64,000 nucleotides of DNA from the NCBI GenBank assembly GCA_018826515.1, contig JAHKAM010000055.1, positions 1 through 64,000 of the forward strand, written 5' to 3'. The notes under the pieces are model-generated. The model saw nothing but the letters and a program-made list of their open reading frames with translations, made no database searches and was not told where the DNA came from. Numbering within the stretch: the stretch's first letter is position 1; every line of letters starts with the position of its first letter. This document shows, piece after piece, positions 35,205-44,157 of this stretch. A program made the position numbers and the translations under genes. Source of the stretch: Alphaproteobacteria bacterium (GTDB lineage: Bacteria; Pseudomonadota; Alphaproteobacteria; Caulobacterales; Caulobacteraceae).

Positions 35205-38200
35205 ATGTCCGGCGAAACGGCCCCCTCGCACCCTCAGGCAATCACCCTGGAGGCGCTGGAGGCGAGCTTTGCAGCCACGACCGGGGCGGCTCCGGGTCCG
35301 GACGCCCGATCCTATCTGGTTCAGGCCTGGGACGACTATGTCGCCGACGAAACGCCCGAGCTGGGCGGCGCTGACCTCGGGGCGCTTCTGACCTCGGCGT
35401 GGACCCTGGCCAACGCGCGCAAGACCGGCGAACCTGCGCGCATCACCATTGGCCCGCTGACGGGCGCCGACGGCCGGCCCGCCGGCTATGACAGCATCAC
35501 CATCGTCCAGGACGACCGGCCCTTCCTCGTCGACAGCGTCATGGGCGAACTGGCCGAGGCGGGCGTGACCGTCCGCTCGATGTACCACCCGATCGTCGAG
35601 ATCGCGGGCGGACGGGTGTCTGTGATCATCGTGGTTCTCGACCCTCTTCCGCAGGAGCGCCGTGACGCGCTCGGCGAGGGCCTGGCCAGGACGATGGCGG
35701 ATGTCCGCGGCGCCGTGACCGACCACGCGGCCATGAACGCCCTGATGGCCCGCTCGATCGCCCATCTGGAAGCCTCGCCCCGTGGCGTCGACGCCGAGGT
35801 GCTGGCCGAGAACCTGGCCTTCCTGCAGTGGCTGCAGGCCGATCATTTCGTCTTCCTCGGCGCCCGTGACTACGACTATCCGCGCAGCAAGGACGGCGGC
35901 TACGAAGCCGAAGCGCCCCTGTCGCAGTCGGGCGTCGGCCTCGGCGTGCTGGCCGACCCCGAACGGACCGTCCTGCGCCGCGCGAACGAGCCGGCGGTTC
36001 TGACCCGGTCGATGAAGAAGCAGCTGGACCTGTCGGAACCGGTGACGGTGGCCAAGGCCAACATCCGGTCGCACGTCCATCGCCGGGCCTATATGGACTA
36101 TATCGGCGTCAAGCGGTTCGGGCCTGACGGTCGTCCCTCGGGCGAGACCCGGTTCGTCGGTCTGTTCACGGCCGAAGCCTATGACCGCACGGCCTCCCAG
36201 GTGCCGCTGGTGCGCCGCAAGGTGGCCAACGCCCTGACCCGCGCCGGCAAGGCGACGGGCAGCCACAGCGAGAAGCGGCTCAGGAACATTCTCGAAAACT
36301 ATCCTCGCGACGAGCTTTTCCAGATCACGGAGAGCGAGCTGCTGGAAATCGCGCTCGGCATCCTGCACCTGCACGACCGGCCGCGGATCAAGACCTTCAC
36401 GCGCAAGGACCCGTTCGACCGTTTCGTCTCGATCCTCGCCTTCATCCCGCGTGAGAGATTCGACGCCTCCGTCCGTGAACGGATCGGGCGCATCCTGGCC
36501 AAGGCCTGGGGCGGGCGGTTGTCGGCCTGGTATCCCCAGCTGTCCGACCAGCCGCTGGTCCGGATCCATTATATTATCGGCGTGACGCCGGGCGATCATC
36601 CGTGCCCGGATATGGCGGCTCTTGACGCCGAGGTGGCCGAGGCGGGACGGAGCTGGATCGACCGGTTCGAGAGCGCCCTGCGCGCCGCCGATGTCGACGA
36701 TGTCGCCGTCGGACCGCTGAGCGCGCGCTGGGCCGAGGCCTTCGGCGCCGGCTACCGCGATCGCTACAATGCGGCCGAGGCGGTGCTTGACCTGCGGGCC
36801 GTCGATGTCCTGAACGATTCCGGTCTTAACGACGGCGGCGAGCCGGTGGCGGTCCGCGCCTTCCGCTCCCCGTCCGACGGCCCGCTGAATTTCCGCTTCA
36901 AACTCTATCGCCGCGACGCGGCCGTCCCGTTGTCGGACGTGCTGCCGATCCTTGCGGACATGGGGCTGAAGACGCTTGAGGAATGGGGCCATGCCCTGCG
37001 GCCCTCCGGCGACTCCTACATCCATGTGCATGAATTCCTCATGGAGGATCCGCGCGGCAACGACCTGCGGTTCGAGGATGTGAAAGGTCCGTTCGAGGCC
37101 GCCTTCTCGGCGGTCTGGGCAGGCCGCACCGAGAGCGACGGCTTCAACCGTCTGGTGCTGGAACTGGGCGTCGATTGGCGCGAGGCGGCGCTGGTGCGAA
37201 CCCTGGCGCGCTACCGCCAGCAGACCGGCCTCGATCCCAGCCAGGCGCTGCAGGAAGAGGCGTTGCGCGACTATCCCGCGGTGGCGCGGGGCCTGCTGGC
37301 CCTGTTCGCGGCGAAATTCGACCCGGCCGCGGGGGGCGACGCCGCCTCACGCGAGGCCGCGATCGACACTCTTGTCGAGCAGATCAACGGCCTGCTGCAG
37401 GAGGTCAAGAGCCTCGACCACGATCGCGCCCTGCGCCGGATGGTGCTGCTGGTCCAGGCGATCAAGCGTACGAACTACTACCAGGCCGGTCCCGACGGGG
37501 CCCCCAAGTCGCACATCTCGATCAAGATCGCCTCGCGCGAACTGGCCGACCTGCCCCTGCCCAAGCCGTTCCGTGAGATCTTCGTCTGGGCCCCGCATAT
37601 CGAGGGCGTTCACCTGCGCTTCGGCCCGGTGGCGCGCGGCGGGCTGCGCTGGTCCGATCGCCGCGACGACTTCCGCACCGAGGTTCTGGGCCTGGTGAAG
37701 GCGCAGCAGGTCAAGAACGCCGTCATCGTGCCGGTCGGCTCCAAGGGCGGCTTCTTCCCGAAACATCTGGCGGCCATCGTCCGCGCCGGCGGCGACCGCG
37801 ACGCCCAGCAGGCCGAGGCGATCCGGGCCTACAAGACCTTCCTGTCGGGACTGCTCGACATCACCGACAACATCGACATGTCCGGCGCCGTGGTTCCCCC
37901 GGCGGCGGTGGTCCGCTTCGAGGGCGACGACCCCTATCTGGTCGTGGCCGCCGACAAGGGCACGGCGACCTTCTCCGACATCGCCAACGGCATCTCGGCC
38001 GACTACGGCTTCTGGCTGGACGACGCCTTCGCCTCCGGGGGATCGGTCGGCTATGACCACAAGGTCATGGGCATCACCGCCCGCGGCGCCTGGGAGGCGG
38101 TCAAGCGCCACTTCCGCGAGATGGGCAAGGACATCCAGTCCGAACCCTTCACCGTGGTCGGCGTCGGCGACATGTCGGGCGATGTGTTCGGCAACGGCAT

Positions 38201-40070
38201 GTTGCTGTCGAAGGCGATCAAACTGGTCGCCGCCTTCGACCACCGCGACATCTTCATCGATCCGAACCCCGACCCGGCGACCAGCTGGGTCGAGCGCGAC
38301 CGGATGTTCAAACTGCCGCGCTCGTCCTGGCAGGACTACGACAAGTCGAAGATTTCCAAGGGCGGGGGGGTCTTCCCCCGCTCGGCCAAATCGATTGAGC
38401 TGAGCCCTGAAATCAAGGCGGCGCTGGATATCCAGGACGATGTGCTGGATCCGGCGGCGCTGATGAAGGCCATCCTGCTGGCCCCGGCGGAGCTGCTCTA
38501 TTTCGGCGGCATCGGCACCTATGTGAAGGCCGCCCACGAGACTGACGCCCAGGTCGGCGACAAGGCCAATGACGCCATCCGCGTCGACGGGGTCGAGGTG
38601 CGCGCCAAGGTCATCGGCGAAGGGGCCAATCTGGGCCTGACCCAGGCCGGACGCATCGGCTTCGCGCTCAACGGCGGCCGGATCAACACCGACGCCATCG
38701 ACAACTCGGCCGGGGTCGACAGCTCCGACCACGAGGTCAACATCAAGATCCTGACCGGCGCCGCCATCGCCTCGGGCGCGCTGAAGTCGGAGGACCGCAA
38801 CGCCCTGCTGGCTTCCATGACCGACGAGGTCGGGCTCAAGGTGCTGGTGCACAACTATGACCAGACCCTGGCGGTGTCCCTGCAGGAGGCCGAGGGCGCC
38901 GCGGCGCTCGACGCCCAGCAGAGGTTCATGCAGTGGCTCGGCGCCAAGGGGAAGCTGGACCGCAAGGTCGAGGGCCTGCCCGACGATGCGAAGCTGGCGG
39001 AACGCAAGATGGCCGGACAGGCCCTGACCCGGCCCGAGCTGGCCGTTCTGACCGCCTATTCCAAGCTGGAGCTGTTCGACGACATCGTCGGCTCGACGGC
39101 GCCGGACGACCCCTTCTTCAAACAGACGCTGGTGCGCTATTTCCCGGCCCCGCTGGCGCAGTTCGAAGCCGACATGCAGCGCCACCGTCTGCGCCGCGAG
39201 ATCATCTCGACCATACTGTCGAACGAGATCGTCAACATGTGCGGCCCGACCTTCCCCGAGCGGCTCCGCATCTCGGCCCGCTGCGACACGGCGGCCATGG
39301 TCCTCGCTTTTGAAACGGCGCGTCAGGTCTTCCGTCTCGACCAGGCCTGGGACCAGGTTTCGGCTCTGGATCTGACGATTTCGGCGTCGGCCCAGACCGT
39401 CCTCTATCAGGAGATCGCCACCGTCCTGCGGCGCCAGACCTTCTGGCTGGCGCGGCGGGCGATGCGCGCCGACTGCACCGTGGACGCCCTGGTCGCGGCC
39501 TACCGACCGGCGGCGGATGCCCTGCGCGCCGCGGGCGGATCGGTTCTGTCCCGCTTCGAACAGGCCCAGCTGGAGAGCCGGGTCCAGAGCTTCATCGCCC
39601 TGGGCGTTCCCGAAGCCATGGCCCGCGACTTCGCCATGTTGCGTCCGCTGGTCGCCACCGCCGACATCGGCGACCTGTCGCGGCAGGCCGGCTGGCCCGA
39701 GCCGGCCATGGCCATGCTGTATCACCAGGTCGGCGCGGCCTTCGACTTTGACCGGCTGCGCGCCGGCGCCGGCAATGTGCCCTCGGCCGACCATTTCGAC
39801 CGTCTGGCGGTCCGGCGCCTGATCGAGGATCTGATGGCCGAACAGGCGACCCTGACCCGCGCGGTGGCCAAGGCCTCGACGGTCGCGGTCGGCGCCAGCG
39901 AGGCCGCCGCCGAGGCCGCCGTGGACAGCTGGATCGGGCCGCGTCAGGGGCTGGTCGAGGGCGTTCGCGTCGCGGTCGACGAGATCGAGGCCTCGGGCTC
40001 GGGCTGGACCTTCGCCAAACTGACCATCGCCAACAGCGTCATCCGTGAGATCGCATCGTCAGCGGACTGA
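35205..40070 (+). CDS. gdhZ: NAD-dependent glutamate dehydrogenase, large (180 kDa) type
   Basis: Converts glutamate to 2-oxoglutarate and ammonia with NAD. At 1621 residues it belongs to the large bacterial L_180 type. A long N-terminal regulatory part includes ACT-like regions (DDRPFLVDSVMGELAEAGVTVRSMYHPI) and precedes the catalytic core, which shows GPVARGGLRWSDRRDDFRTEVLGLVKAQQVKNAVIVP-type sequence and a following dinucleotide-binding region (VVGVGDMSGDVFGNGML). In Caulobacter the orthologue GdhZ also helps disassemble the Z-ring with KidO; kidO is not in this window. ATG at nt 35205. Confidence 0.96.
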   Translation: MSGETAPSHPQAITLEALEASFAATTGAAPGPDARSYLVQAWDDYVADETPELGGADLGALLTSAWTLANARKTGEPARITIGPLTGADGRPAGYDSITIVQDDRPFLVDSVMGELAEAGVTVRSMYHPIVEIAGGRVSVIIVVLDPLPQERRDALGEGLARTMADVRGAVTDHAAMNALMARSIAHLEASPRGVDAEVLAENLAFLQWLQADHFVFLGARDYDYPRSKDGGYEAEAPLSQSGVGLGVLADPERTVLRRANEPAVLTRSMKKQLDLSEPVTVAKANIRSHVHRRAYMDYIGVKRFGPDGRPSGETRFVGLFTAEAYDRTASQVPLVRRKVANALTRAGKATGSHSEKRLRNILENYPRDELFQITESELLEIALGILHLHDRPRIKTFTRKDPFDRFVSILAFIPRERFDASVRERIGRILAKAWGGRLSAWYPQLSDQPLVRIHYIIGVTPGDHPCPDMAALDAEVAEAGRSWIDRFESALRAADVDDVAVGPLSARWAEAFGAGYRDRYNAAEAVLDLRAVDVLNDSGLNDGGEPVAVRAFRSPSDGPLNFRFKLYRRDAAVPLSDVLPILADMGLKTLEEWGHALRPSGDSYIHVHEFLMEDPRGNDLRFEDVKGPFEAAFSAVWAGRTESDGFNRLVLELGVDWREAALVRTLARYRQQTGLDPSQALQEEALRDYPAVARGLLALFAAKFDPAAGGDAASREAAIDTLVEQINGLLQEVKSLDHDRALRRMVLLVQAIKRTNYYQAGPDGAPKSHISIKIASRELADLPLPKPFREIFVWAPHIEGVHLRFGPVARGGLRWSDRRDDFRTEVLGLVKAQQVKNAVIVPVGSKGGFFPKHLAAIVRAGGDRDAQQAEAIRAYKTFLSGLLDITDNIDMSGAVVPPAAVVRFEGDDPYLVVAADKGTATFSDIANGISADYGFWLDDAFASGGSVGYDHKVMGITARGAWEAVKRHFREMGKDIQSEPFTVVGVGDMSGDVFGNGMLLSKAIKLVAAFDHRDIFIDPNPDPATSWVERDRMFKLPRSSWQDYDKSKISKGGGVFPRSAKSIELSPEIKAALDIQDDVLDPAALMKAILLAPAELLYFGGIGTYVKAAHETDAQVGDKANDAIRVDGVEVRAKVIGEGANLGLTQAGRIGFALNGGRINTDAIDNSAGVDSSDHEVNIKILTGAAIASGALKSEDRNALLASMTDEVGLKVLVHNYDQTLAVSLQEAEGAAALDAQQRFMQWLGAKGKLDRKVEGLPDDAKLAERKMAGQALTRPELAVLTAYSKLELFDDIVGSTAPDDPFFKQTLVRYFPAPLAQFEADMQRHRLRREIISTILSNEIVNMCGPTFPERLRISARCDTAAMVLAFETARQVFRLDQAWDQVSALDLTISASAQTVLYQEIATVLRRQTFWLARRAMRADCTVDALVAAYRPAADALRAAGGSVLSRFEQAQLESRVQSFIALGVPEAMARDFAMLRPLVATADIGDLSRQAGWPEPAMAMLYHQVGAAFDFDRLRAGAGNVPSADHFDRLAVRRLIEDLMAEQATLTRAVAKASTVAVGASEAAAEAAVDSWIGPRQGLVEGVRVAVDEIEASGSGWTFAKLTIANSVIREIASSAD

Positions 40071-40166
40071 TGAGGCATTTCCCGGCGCGCCGTGGTCTTC
40101 AGACGGGCGTCGGCCTTCGCGCTCGGCTCCGGGTTCTGCTAGCGTCGGGGGCCGAGGGAGAGGCTG

Positions 40167-40637
40167 ATGCCGCGCAAGTTTCTGGTGGTGGTCGACGACA
40201 GTCCGGAGTTCGAGACGGCGCTGCGCTATGCGTCGCGTCGGGCGCGGTCGACGGGCGGGCGGGTCACCCTGCTGCGCGTCATTCCCGCGGCGGCCTCGGA
40301 CGCCCATTGGGCCGGGGTGCGAGAGGAGATCGAGCGCCAGACCCGTCTCGATGCCGAGGCCTCGCTCAACAAATGGGCCGGGGAGGCGGCGGAGCGGTCC
40401 GGCGCCACGCCCGTGCTGCTGATCGAGCGCGGCGAGCCGCAGGATGCGATCCGCAAGGTCGTCGGCGAGGATGCCGAGATCAAGATTCTCGTTCTCGCGG
40501 CGAGCAGCGGCGGACGCGGCCCGGGCCCCCTGGTCGCCGCCGTGGTCAAACAGGGCGCCGCCTTCACCGGGCGCAAGCTGCCGGTGACCATCGTGCCCGG
40601 CGAATTGACCGAGAATGATATCGAGGATCTGGCCTGA
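40167..40637 (+). CDS. Universal stress protein (UspA fold)
   Basis: A 156-residue cytosolic single-domain protein. It begins KFLVVVDDSPEFETALRYA and has the C-terminal nucleotide-binding pattern ILVLAASSGGRGPGPLVAAVV with the G-x2-G-x9-G(S) spacing altered, so ATP binding is unsure. Starts 96 nt after gdhZ and 63 nt before the NfuA-like gene. Specific role unknown. Confidence 0.9.
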   Translation: MPRKFLVVVDDSPEFETALRYASRRARSTGGRVTLLRVIPAAASDAHWAGVREEIERQTRLDAEASLNKWAGEAAERSGATPVLLIERGEPQDAIRKVVGEDAEIKILVLAASSGGRGPGPLVAAVVKQGAAFTGRKLPVTIVPGELTENDIEDLA

Positions 40638-40700
40638 CGCGAGGGCGTGGGGAGGCCTCGAGCCCTTGAACCGGCCGCCACGGCGGCGCACTTACGTCTC

Positions 40701-41258
40701 ATGTTCATTCAGACCGAACCGACTCCGAATCCCAACGCCCTGAAATTCCTGCCCGGCCGGGATGTCGCCTCCGACCCGAGGGATTTCGTCAACCTGGACG
40801 AGGCCGCCGCCTCACCTCTGGCCGAGGCCCTGTTCGCGCTCGAAGGGGTGGCCGGCGTCTTCTTCGGCTACGACTATGTCTCCGTGACCCGCGGTCCCGA
40901 CGGTCCCGACTGGGCGGTGATGAAGGCCCCCATCCTGGCCGCCATCATGGATCATTTCGTCTCCGGCGCGCCGCTGATGCGCAGCGGGACGGAGATCAAC
41001 GACGCCGGGGCCGGCGACGACTCGGAAATCGTGATCGAGATCAAACAGCTGCTGGACAGCCGGGTCCGTCCGGCCGTGGCCCAGGACGGCGGCGACATCC
41101 TGTTCGATGCCTTCGACGAGTCGACAGGCGTCCTGACCCTTCGCATGCGCGGCGCCTGCGCCGGCTGCCCCTCGTCCACGGCCACCCTGAAGTCGGGGGT
41201 CGAGCAGATGATGAAACACTACATCCCCGAAGTGACCAGCGTCGAACAGGTGATCTGA
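40701..41258 (+). CDS. nfuA: NfuA-like Fe-S cluster scaffold/carrier
   Basis: Carries Fe-S clusters to target proteins. The 185 residues have an N-terminal Nfu domain (MFIQTEPTPNPNALKFLPG) and a C-terminal NifU domain ending RMRGACAGCPSSTATLKSGVE with the CxxC cluster ligands. Alphaproteobacterial Nfu proteins of this architecture resemble mitochondrial NFU1. The ATG at nt 40701 was chosen as the frame upstream adds unrelated residues. Followed by a TTTTTT run at nt 41259-41264 and a long palindrome. Confidence 0.94.
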   Translation: MFIQTEPTPNPNALKFLPGRDVASDPRDFVNLDEAAASPLAEALFALEGVAGVFFGYDYVSVTRGPDGPDWAVMKAPILAAIMDHFVSGAPLMRSGTEINDAGAGDDSEIVIEIKQLLDSRVRPAVAQDGGDILFDAFDESTGVLTLRMRGACAGCPSSTATLKSGVEQMMKHYIPEVTSVEQVI

Positions 41259-41264
41259 TTTTTT

Positions 41265-41355
41265 CGACGCTAACGTTCGCGACGCGGTCGCTCGCTGCTT
41301 GAGCGCCCTGAGCCCGCGCTCAAGCAGCGAGCCGCCGCGCGGCGAGCGATAGCGC
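41265..41355. repeat. REP-like palindrome, full copy
   Basis: A 17-bp perfect stem (41290-41306 with 41316-41332) with a 9-nt loop forms the core. Flanks extend the symmetry imperfectly to about 41268-41354 (CGCTAACGTTCGCG against CGCTATCGCTCGCC on the other strand). A half copy lies at nt 2915-2953. It sits between the NfuA-like gene and an XRE regulator and could fold in either transcript. Confidence 0.8.
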
Positions 41356-41416
41356 CCTGACAACCTGAAACGAATCCGTCCTCGCTTCCGGGAGCGGACG
41401 GCGCCATCATCGGTCC

Positions 41417-41971
41417 ATGCCCCGTTTCCAGAGCGACAACGATGCCCGGCGTCTCGGCGAGGCCCTGGCGGCCCTGCGCCGCGATCGCGCCCTGTCACAG
41501 GCCGAGGCCGGCCGTCGGGCAGGCATGACCAGCCAGGGTTGGGGTCTGTATGAGACCGGCAAACGCTCCGGTCTGTATCGTCCCGATGTGCAGCGCCGGC
41601 TGACCGCCGCCCTGGGCGCGACGCCGGAGGAGTTGCTGGCATGGCAGGGGGCCCCCGGCATGGCGAGCGAAGGCCGGGCCTTTGACCATGGGGCTGCGAT
41701 CCCGCGCCGCCTGCAGCTGTCCAATGACGATCTCGCGCCCTGGGCGGCCTCGGGCGTGGTGGTGGAGTACGAGCCGGGCCGCTGGCCGCGGCGCGAACAG
41801 GGCTGCGTCATCGAGATGGCCGACGGCGAGATCCGGGTCCGGGTCTATGAGGGGGCCGGGGCGGACGTTCTGACGGTGCGCGGCGGACCAGGCGGTCTGG
41901 AGACGCGCGAAACAATTATCCGCTCCGAAACCCGCGCCGTATCGGCGGTCGTGGCGCGACTGGAGCCTTGA
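41417..41971 (+). CDS. XRE-family regulator with LexA/CI-like C-terminal domain
   Basis: A 184-residue DNA-binding protein. The N-terminal helix-turn-helix is ALSQAEAGRRAGMTSQGWGLYETGKRSG (residues 26-53). The C-terminal part (SGVVVEYEPGRWPRREQGCVIEM) resembles the S24/LexA peptidase fold, but no Ser-Lys catalytic pair is clear, so self-cleavage is unlikely. Target unknown. Upstream lies TGAAACGAAT (41366-41375), a motif repeated downstream at 41973. Confidence 0.82.
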   Translation: MPRFQSDNDARRLGEALAALRRDRALSQAEAGRRAGMTSQGWGLYETGKRSGLYRPDVQRRLTAALGATPEELLAWQGAPGMASEGRAFDHGAAIPRRLQLSNDDLAPWAASGVVVEYEPGRWPRREQGCVIEMADGEIRVRVYEGAGADVLTVRGGPGGLETRETIIRSETRAVSAVVARLEP

Positions 41972-41972
41972 A

Positions 41973-42003
41973 TGAAACGAATTGATTGCAACGTTTACGT
42001 TTC
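41973..42003. promoter_or_regulatory. Possible operator between two XRE regulators
   Basis: GAAACG (41974-41979) and CGTTTC (41998-42003) are inverted repeats with an 18-nt gap. The left half TGAAACGAAT also occurs at 41366-41375, upstream of the first XRE gene, and a further GAAAC follows at 42007. This is a plausible shared operator; no binding is proven. Confidence 0.35.
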
Positions 42004-42044
42004 CATGAAACAGTTCGCTCTCGAACGGGAGGTGACGGACGACC

Positions 42045-42434
42045 ATGGCGAGGATCGGCGGACGGGACGAAGTCGACGCCTATGTCGGCGCGCGCATCGG
42101 GTTGAGGCGGTCGGCGCTGGGCCTGTCGCAAAGCGCCCTCGCCCAGCAGTTGGGGATAAGCTTCCAGCAGGTCCAGAAATACGAAACCGGTCAGAACCGC
42201 ATTTCGGCCTCGCGGCTGCACCGGGCAGCGACAGTGCTCGGGACCTCGGTGGAGACCTTCTTTCCGCCGGTCGAGACGGCGCGCGGCGCGGCCGACGACG
42301 GCTGGGAGCAGATGCGGTTCATCACCGCGACCGCCGACGGCCGGACCGTGGCGGCGGGGTTTCCGCTGATCGAGGATCGCGATCTGCGCAGGGCCGTGGC
42401 GCGCATCGTCCGGGCGCTGGCGCGGGACGACTGA
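42045..42434 (+). CDS. XRE-family transcriptional regulator
   Basis: A 129-residue DNA-binding protein with helix-turn-helix SQSALAQQLGISFQQVQKYETGQNRISASRL (residues 29-59), the pattern of a common alphaproteobacterial XRE subfamily. The C-terminal part is short, with no sensor domain. It is related to the regulator at 48743-49159, which shares QxQKYExGxNRISAS. GGAGG precedes the ATG. Followed by tsaB after 25 nt. Confidence 0.88.
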   Translation: MARIGGRDEVDAYVGARIGLRRSALGLSQSALAQQLGISFQQVQKYETGQNRISASRLHRAATVLGTSVETFFPPVETARGAADDGWEQMRFITATADGRTVAAGFPLIEDRDLRRAVARIVRALARDD

Positions 42435-42459
42435 CGGTTCACGGCGTCGGAGCGACGTC

Positions 42460-43164
42460 GTGAGGTTGATGGTCATCGATACGACATTGGGCCTGTGCAC
42501 CGCCGGGGTGTTCGAGGTCTGCGGCGCGGCCGGGGCGGGGGGCGCGGACCCGCGCCGGCTGGGCCTGCGGTCCGAGCCGATGGTGAAGGGCCATTCCGAG
42601 CGGATCGCCGGCTTCGCCCGGGATGCGGCGGCCGAGGCGGGCGTCGGCTTCGCGGACCTTGACCGGATCGGCGTCACCGTCGGGCCGGGGTCGTTCACCG
42701 GCCTGCGCGTCGGCCTCGCCTTCGCCCAGGGACTGGCGGCGGCCCTGAACCGGCCGCTGGTGGGCCTGTCGGCGCTCGACGCCCTGGCCGCCTCGGTGGA
42801 CGCGGCGCCGGCCTCAGCGGCCCTGATCGACGCCCGTCGGGGACAGGTCTACGCCCGCTTCTGGCGCGACGGCGTGGCTGAAGGGCCGGCCGAGGCCCTG
42901 ACCCTCGAGACGGCGGCGGACCGGATCGGACGCATGGGGTCCGGCGCGGTGCTGGTCGGGTCCGGGGCGCCCCTGTTCGCCGAAATCGCCCCCGGCGCGG
43001 CGCGGCGGGCGCTGGAAGGCCCCGCGCCGGAAGCGCTCGCACGGCTGGCGGCGGCGGCCGATCCGAGGCTCGGCCCGGCCCGCCCCCTGTATCTGCGCGC
43101 GCCCGACGCGACGCCGCCCACGCGCCTGCCCGGTCAGGCCCGGACCCCGGCGACGATGTCATGA
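42460..43164 (+). CDS. tsaB: tRNA threonylcarbamoyladenosine protein TsaB
   Basis: Partner of TsaD in making t6A at tRNA position 37. The 234 residues open with VIDTTLGLCTAGVF and carry VTVGPGSFTGLRVGLAFAQGLA, the TsaB hallmark. The start is GTG with GGAG 7 nt upstream; an in-frame ATG lies three codons later. It overlaps rimI by 4 nt, the usual tsaB-rimI pair. tsaD is not in the window. Confidence 0.94.
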   Translation: MRLMVIDTTLGLCTAGVFEVCGAAGAGGADPRRLGLRSEPMVKGHSERIAGFARDAAAEAGVGFADLDRIGVTVGPGSFTGLRVGLAFAQGLAAALNRPLVGLSALDALAASVDAAPASAALIDARRGQVYARFWRDGVAEGPAEALTLETAADRIGRMGSGAVLVGSGAPLFAEIAPGAARRALEGPAPEALARLAAAADPRLGPARPLYLRAPDATPPTRLPGQARTPATMS

Positions 43165-43592
43165 ACCGGCAGGCTGACAGGGCCGCGCGTCTGGCCGACG
43201 TTCACGCCGAGGCCTTTCCCGCCCCCTGGGACGCCGCCGCCCTCGAGGCCCTGCTGGACCAGGACGGCGTCTTCGCCCTTGAGGATCCGGACGGCTTCAT
43301 CCTGCTGCGCGCGGTCGCAGACGAGGCCGAGATTCTGACGCTCGCGGTGCGGCCCGCGGCGCGTCGGCGGGGCCTCGGCGCCCGGCTGGTCAGCGAGGGC
43401 GGGACGGCGGCGGCGCGCGGCGCTGCCCGGCTGTTTCTGGAAGTGGCCGATGACAACGCCGCCGCCCTTGCGCTCTATGCGCGGGCCGGCTTCGTCGGGG
43501 CGGGCCGTCGGCCGGGCTATTACGCCCGCCCCGACGGCGGCCGGCAGGACGCGCTGATTCTGGCTCTCAACTTGCCCGTAACGCTTCCCTAG
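43161..43592 (+). CDS. rimI: Ribosomal-protein-alanine N-acetyltransferase-like GNAT enzyme
   Basis: GNAT acetyltransferase, 143 residues; RimI acetylates the N-terminus of S18. The acetyl-CoA loop is VRPAARRRGLGARLV, and AAALALYARAGFVGAGRRPGYY is the typical RimI C-terminal motif. ATGA overlap with tsaB. Substrate is inferred from position and family. Next is fur, 28 nt later. Confidence 0.9.
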   Translation: MNRQADRAARLADVHAEAFPAPWDAAALEALLDQDGVFALEDPDGFILLRAVADEAEILTLAVRPAARRRGLGARLVSEGGTAAARGAARLFLEVADDNAAALALYARAGFVGAGRRPGYYARPDGGRQDALILALNLPVTLP

Positions 43593-43620
43593 CGCGGTCG
43601 GCCCGCCTATCCTGCCCGCC

Positions 43621-44103
43621 ATGGACCGGATCGAGAGACTCTGCGCCGACCGCGGCATGCGCATGACCGAGCAGCGGCGGGTGATCGCCCGGGTGCTGTC
43701 GAGCGCCGATGACCATCCGGACGTCGAGGAGCTGTATCGCCGCGCCTCGGCCATCGATCCGCATATCTCGATCGCCACCGTCTATCGCACCGTCCGCCTG
43801 TTCGAGGAGGCCGGGGTGGTCGAGAAGCACGACTTCGGCGACGGGCGCAGCCGTTACGAAGAGGCGGGCGACGACCATCACGACCACCTGATCGACACCC
43901 GCACCGGCGAGGTGATCGAATTCTTCGACGCCGAGATCGAGCGGCTGAAGACCGAGATCGCCGAACGGCTGGGTTTTGAACTGATCGGCCACAAGCTGGA
44001 GCTTTACGGCAAGGCCATTGAGGGGGCGGAGCCGTCCAGTCGTGACGGCCTGATCTTCACCCGCCACGCCCACCGGGTCGATCCGGACAAGCTGGATATC
44101 TAG
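43621..44103 (+). CDS. fur: Ferric uptake regulator family protein (Fur)
   Basis: Metal-responsive repressor, 160 residues. Winged helix at residues 5-80 (MTEQRRVIARVL then HISIATVYRTVRLFEEAGVV), followed by the metal-binding dimer domain with the His cluster DDHHDHLI and ELIGHKLELYG. The Cys pair of E. coli Fur is absent, as is usual in alphaproteobacterial Fur/Mur. Caulobacter has Fur at the same position before miaB, as I recall. Whether iron or manganese is sensed cannot be told by eye. Confidence 0.93.
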   Translation: MDRIERLCADRGMRMTEQRRVIARVLSSADDHPDVEELYRRASAIDPHISIATVYRTVRLFEEAGVVEKHDFGDGRSRYEEAGDDHHDHLIDTRTGEVIEFFDAEIERLKTEIAERLGFELIGHKLELYGKAIEGAEPSSRDGLIFTRHAHRVDPDKLDI

Positions 44104-44157
44104 GCCGACGGCCCCGATGTGGCGCGTGGCCCGTCGCCGCGCTATCAAGCCAGCCTC

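Noticed and set aside
37347-39794. 815-codon open frame opposite gdhZ on the minus strand
   Set aside because: It is an antisense shadow of a GC-rich gene: its protein is low-complexity Gly/Arg/His/Asp-rich with no recognisable domain, while the plus strand encodes a full glutamate dehydrogenase.
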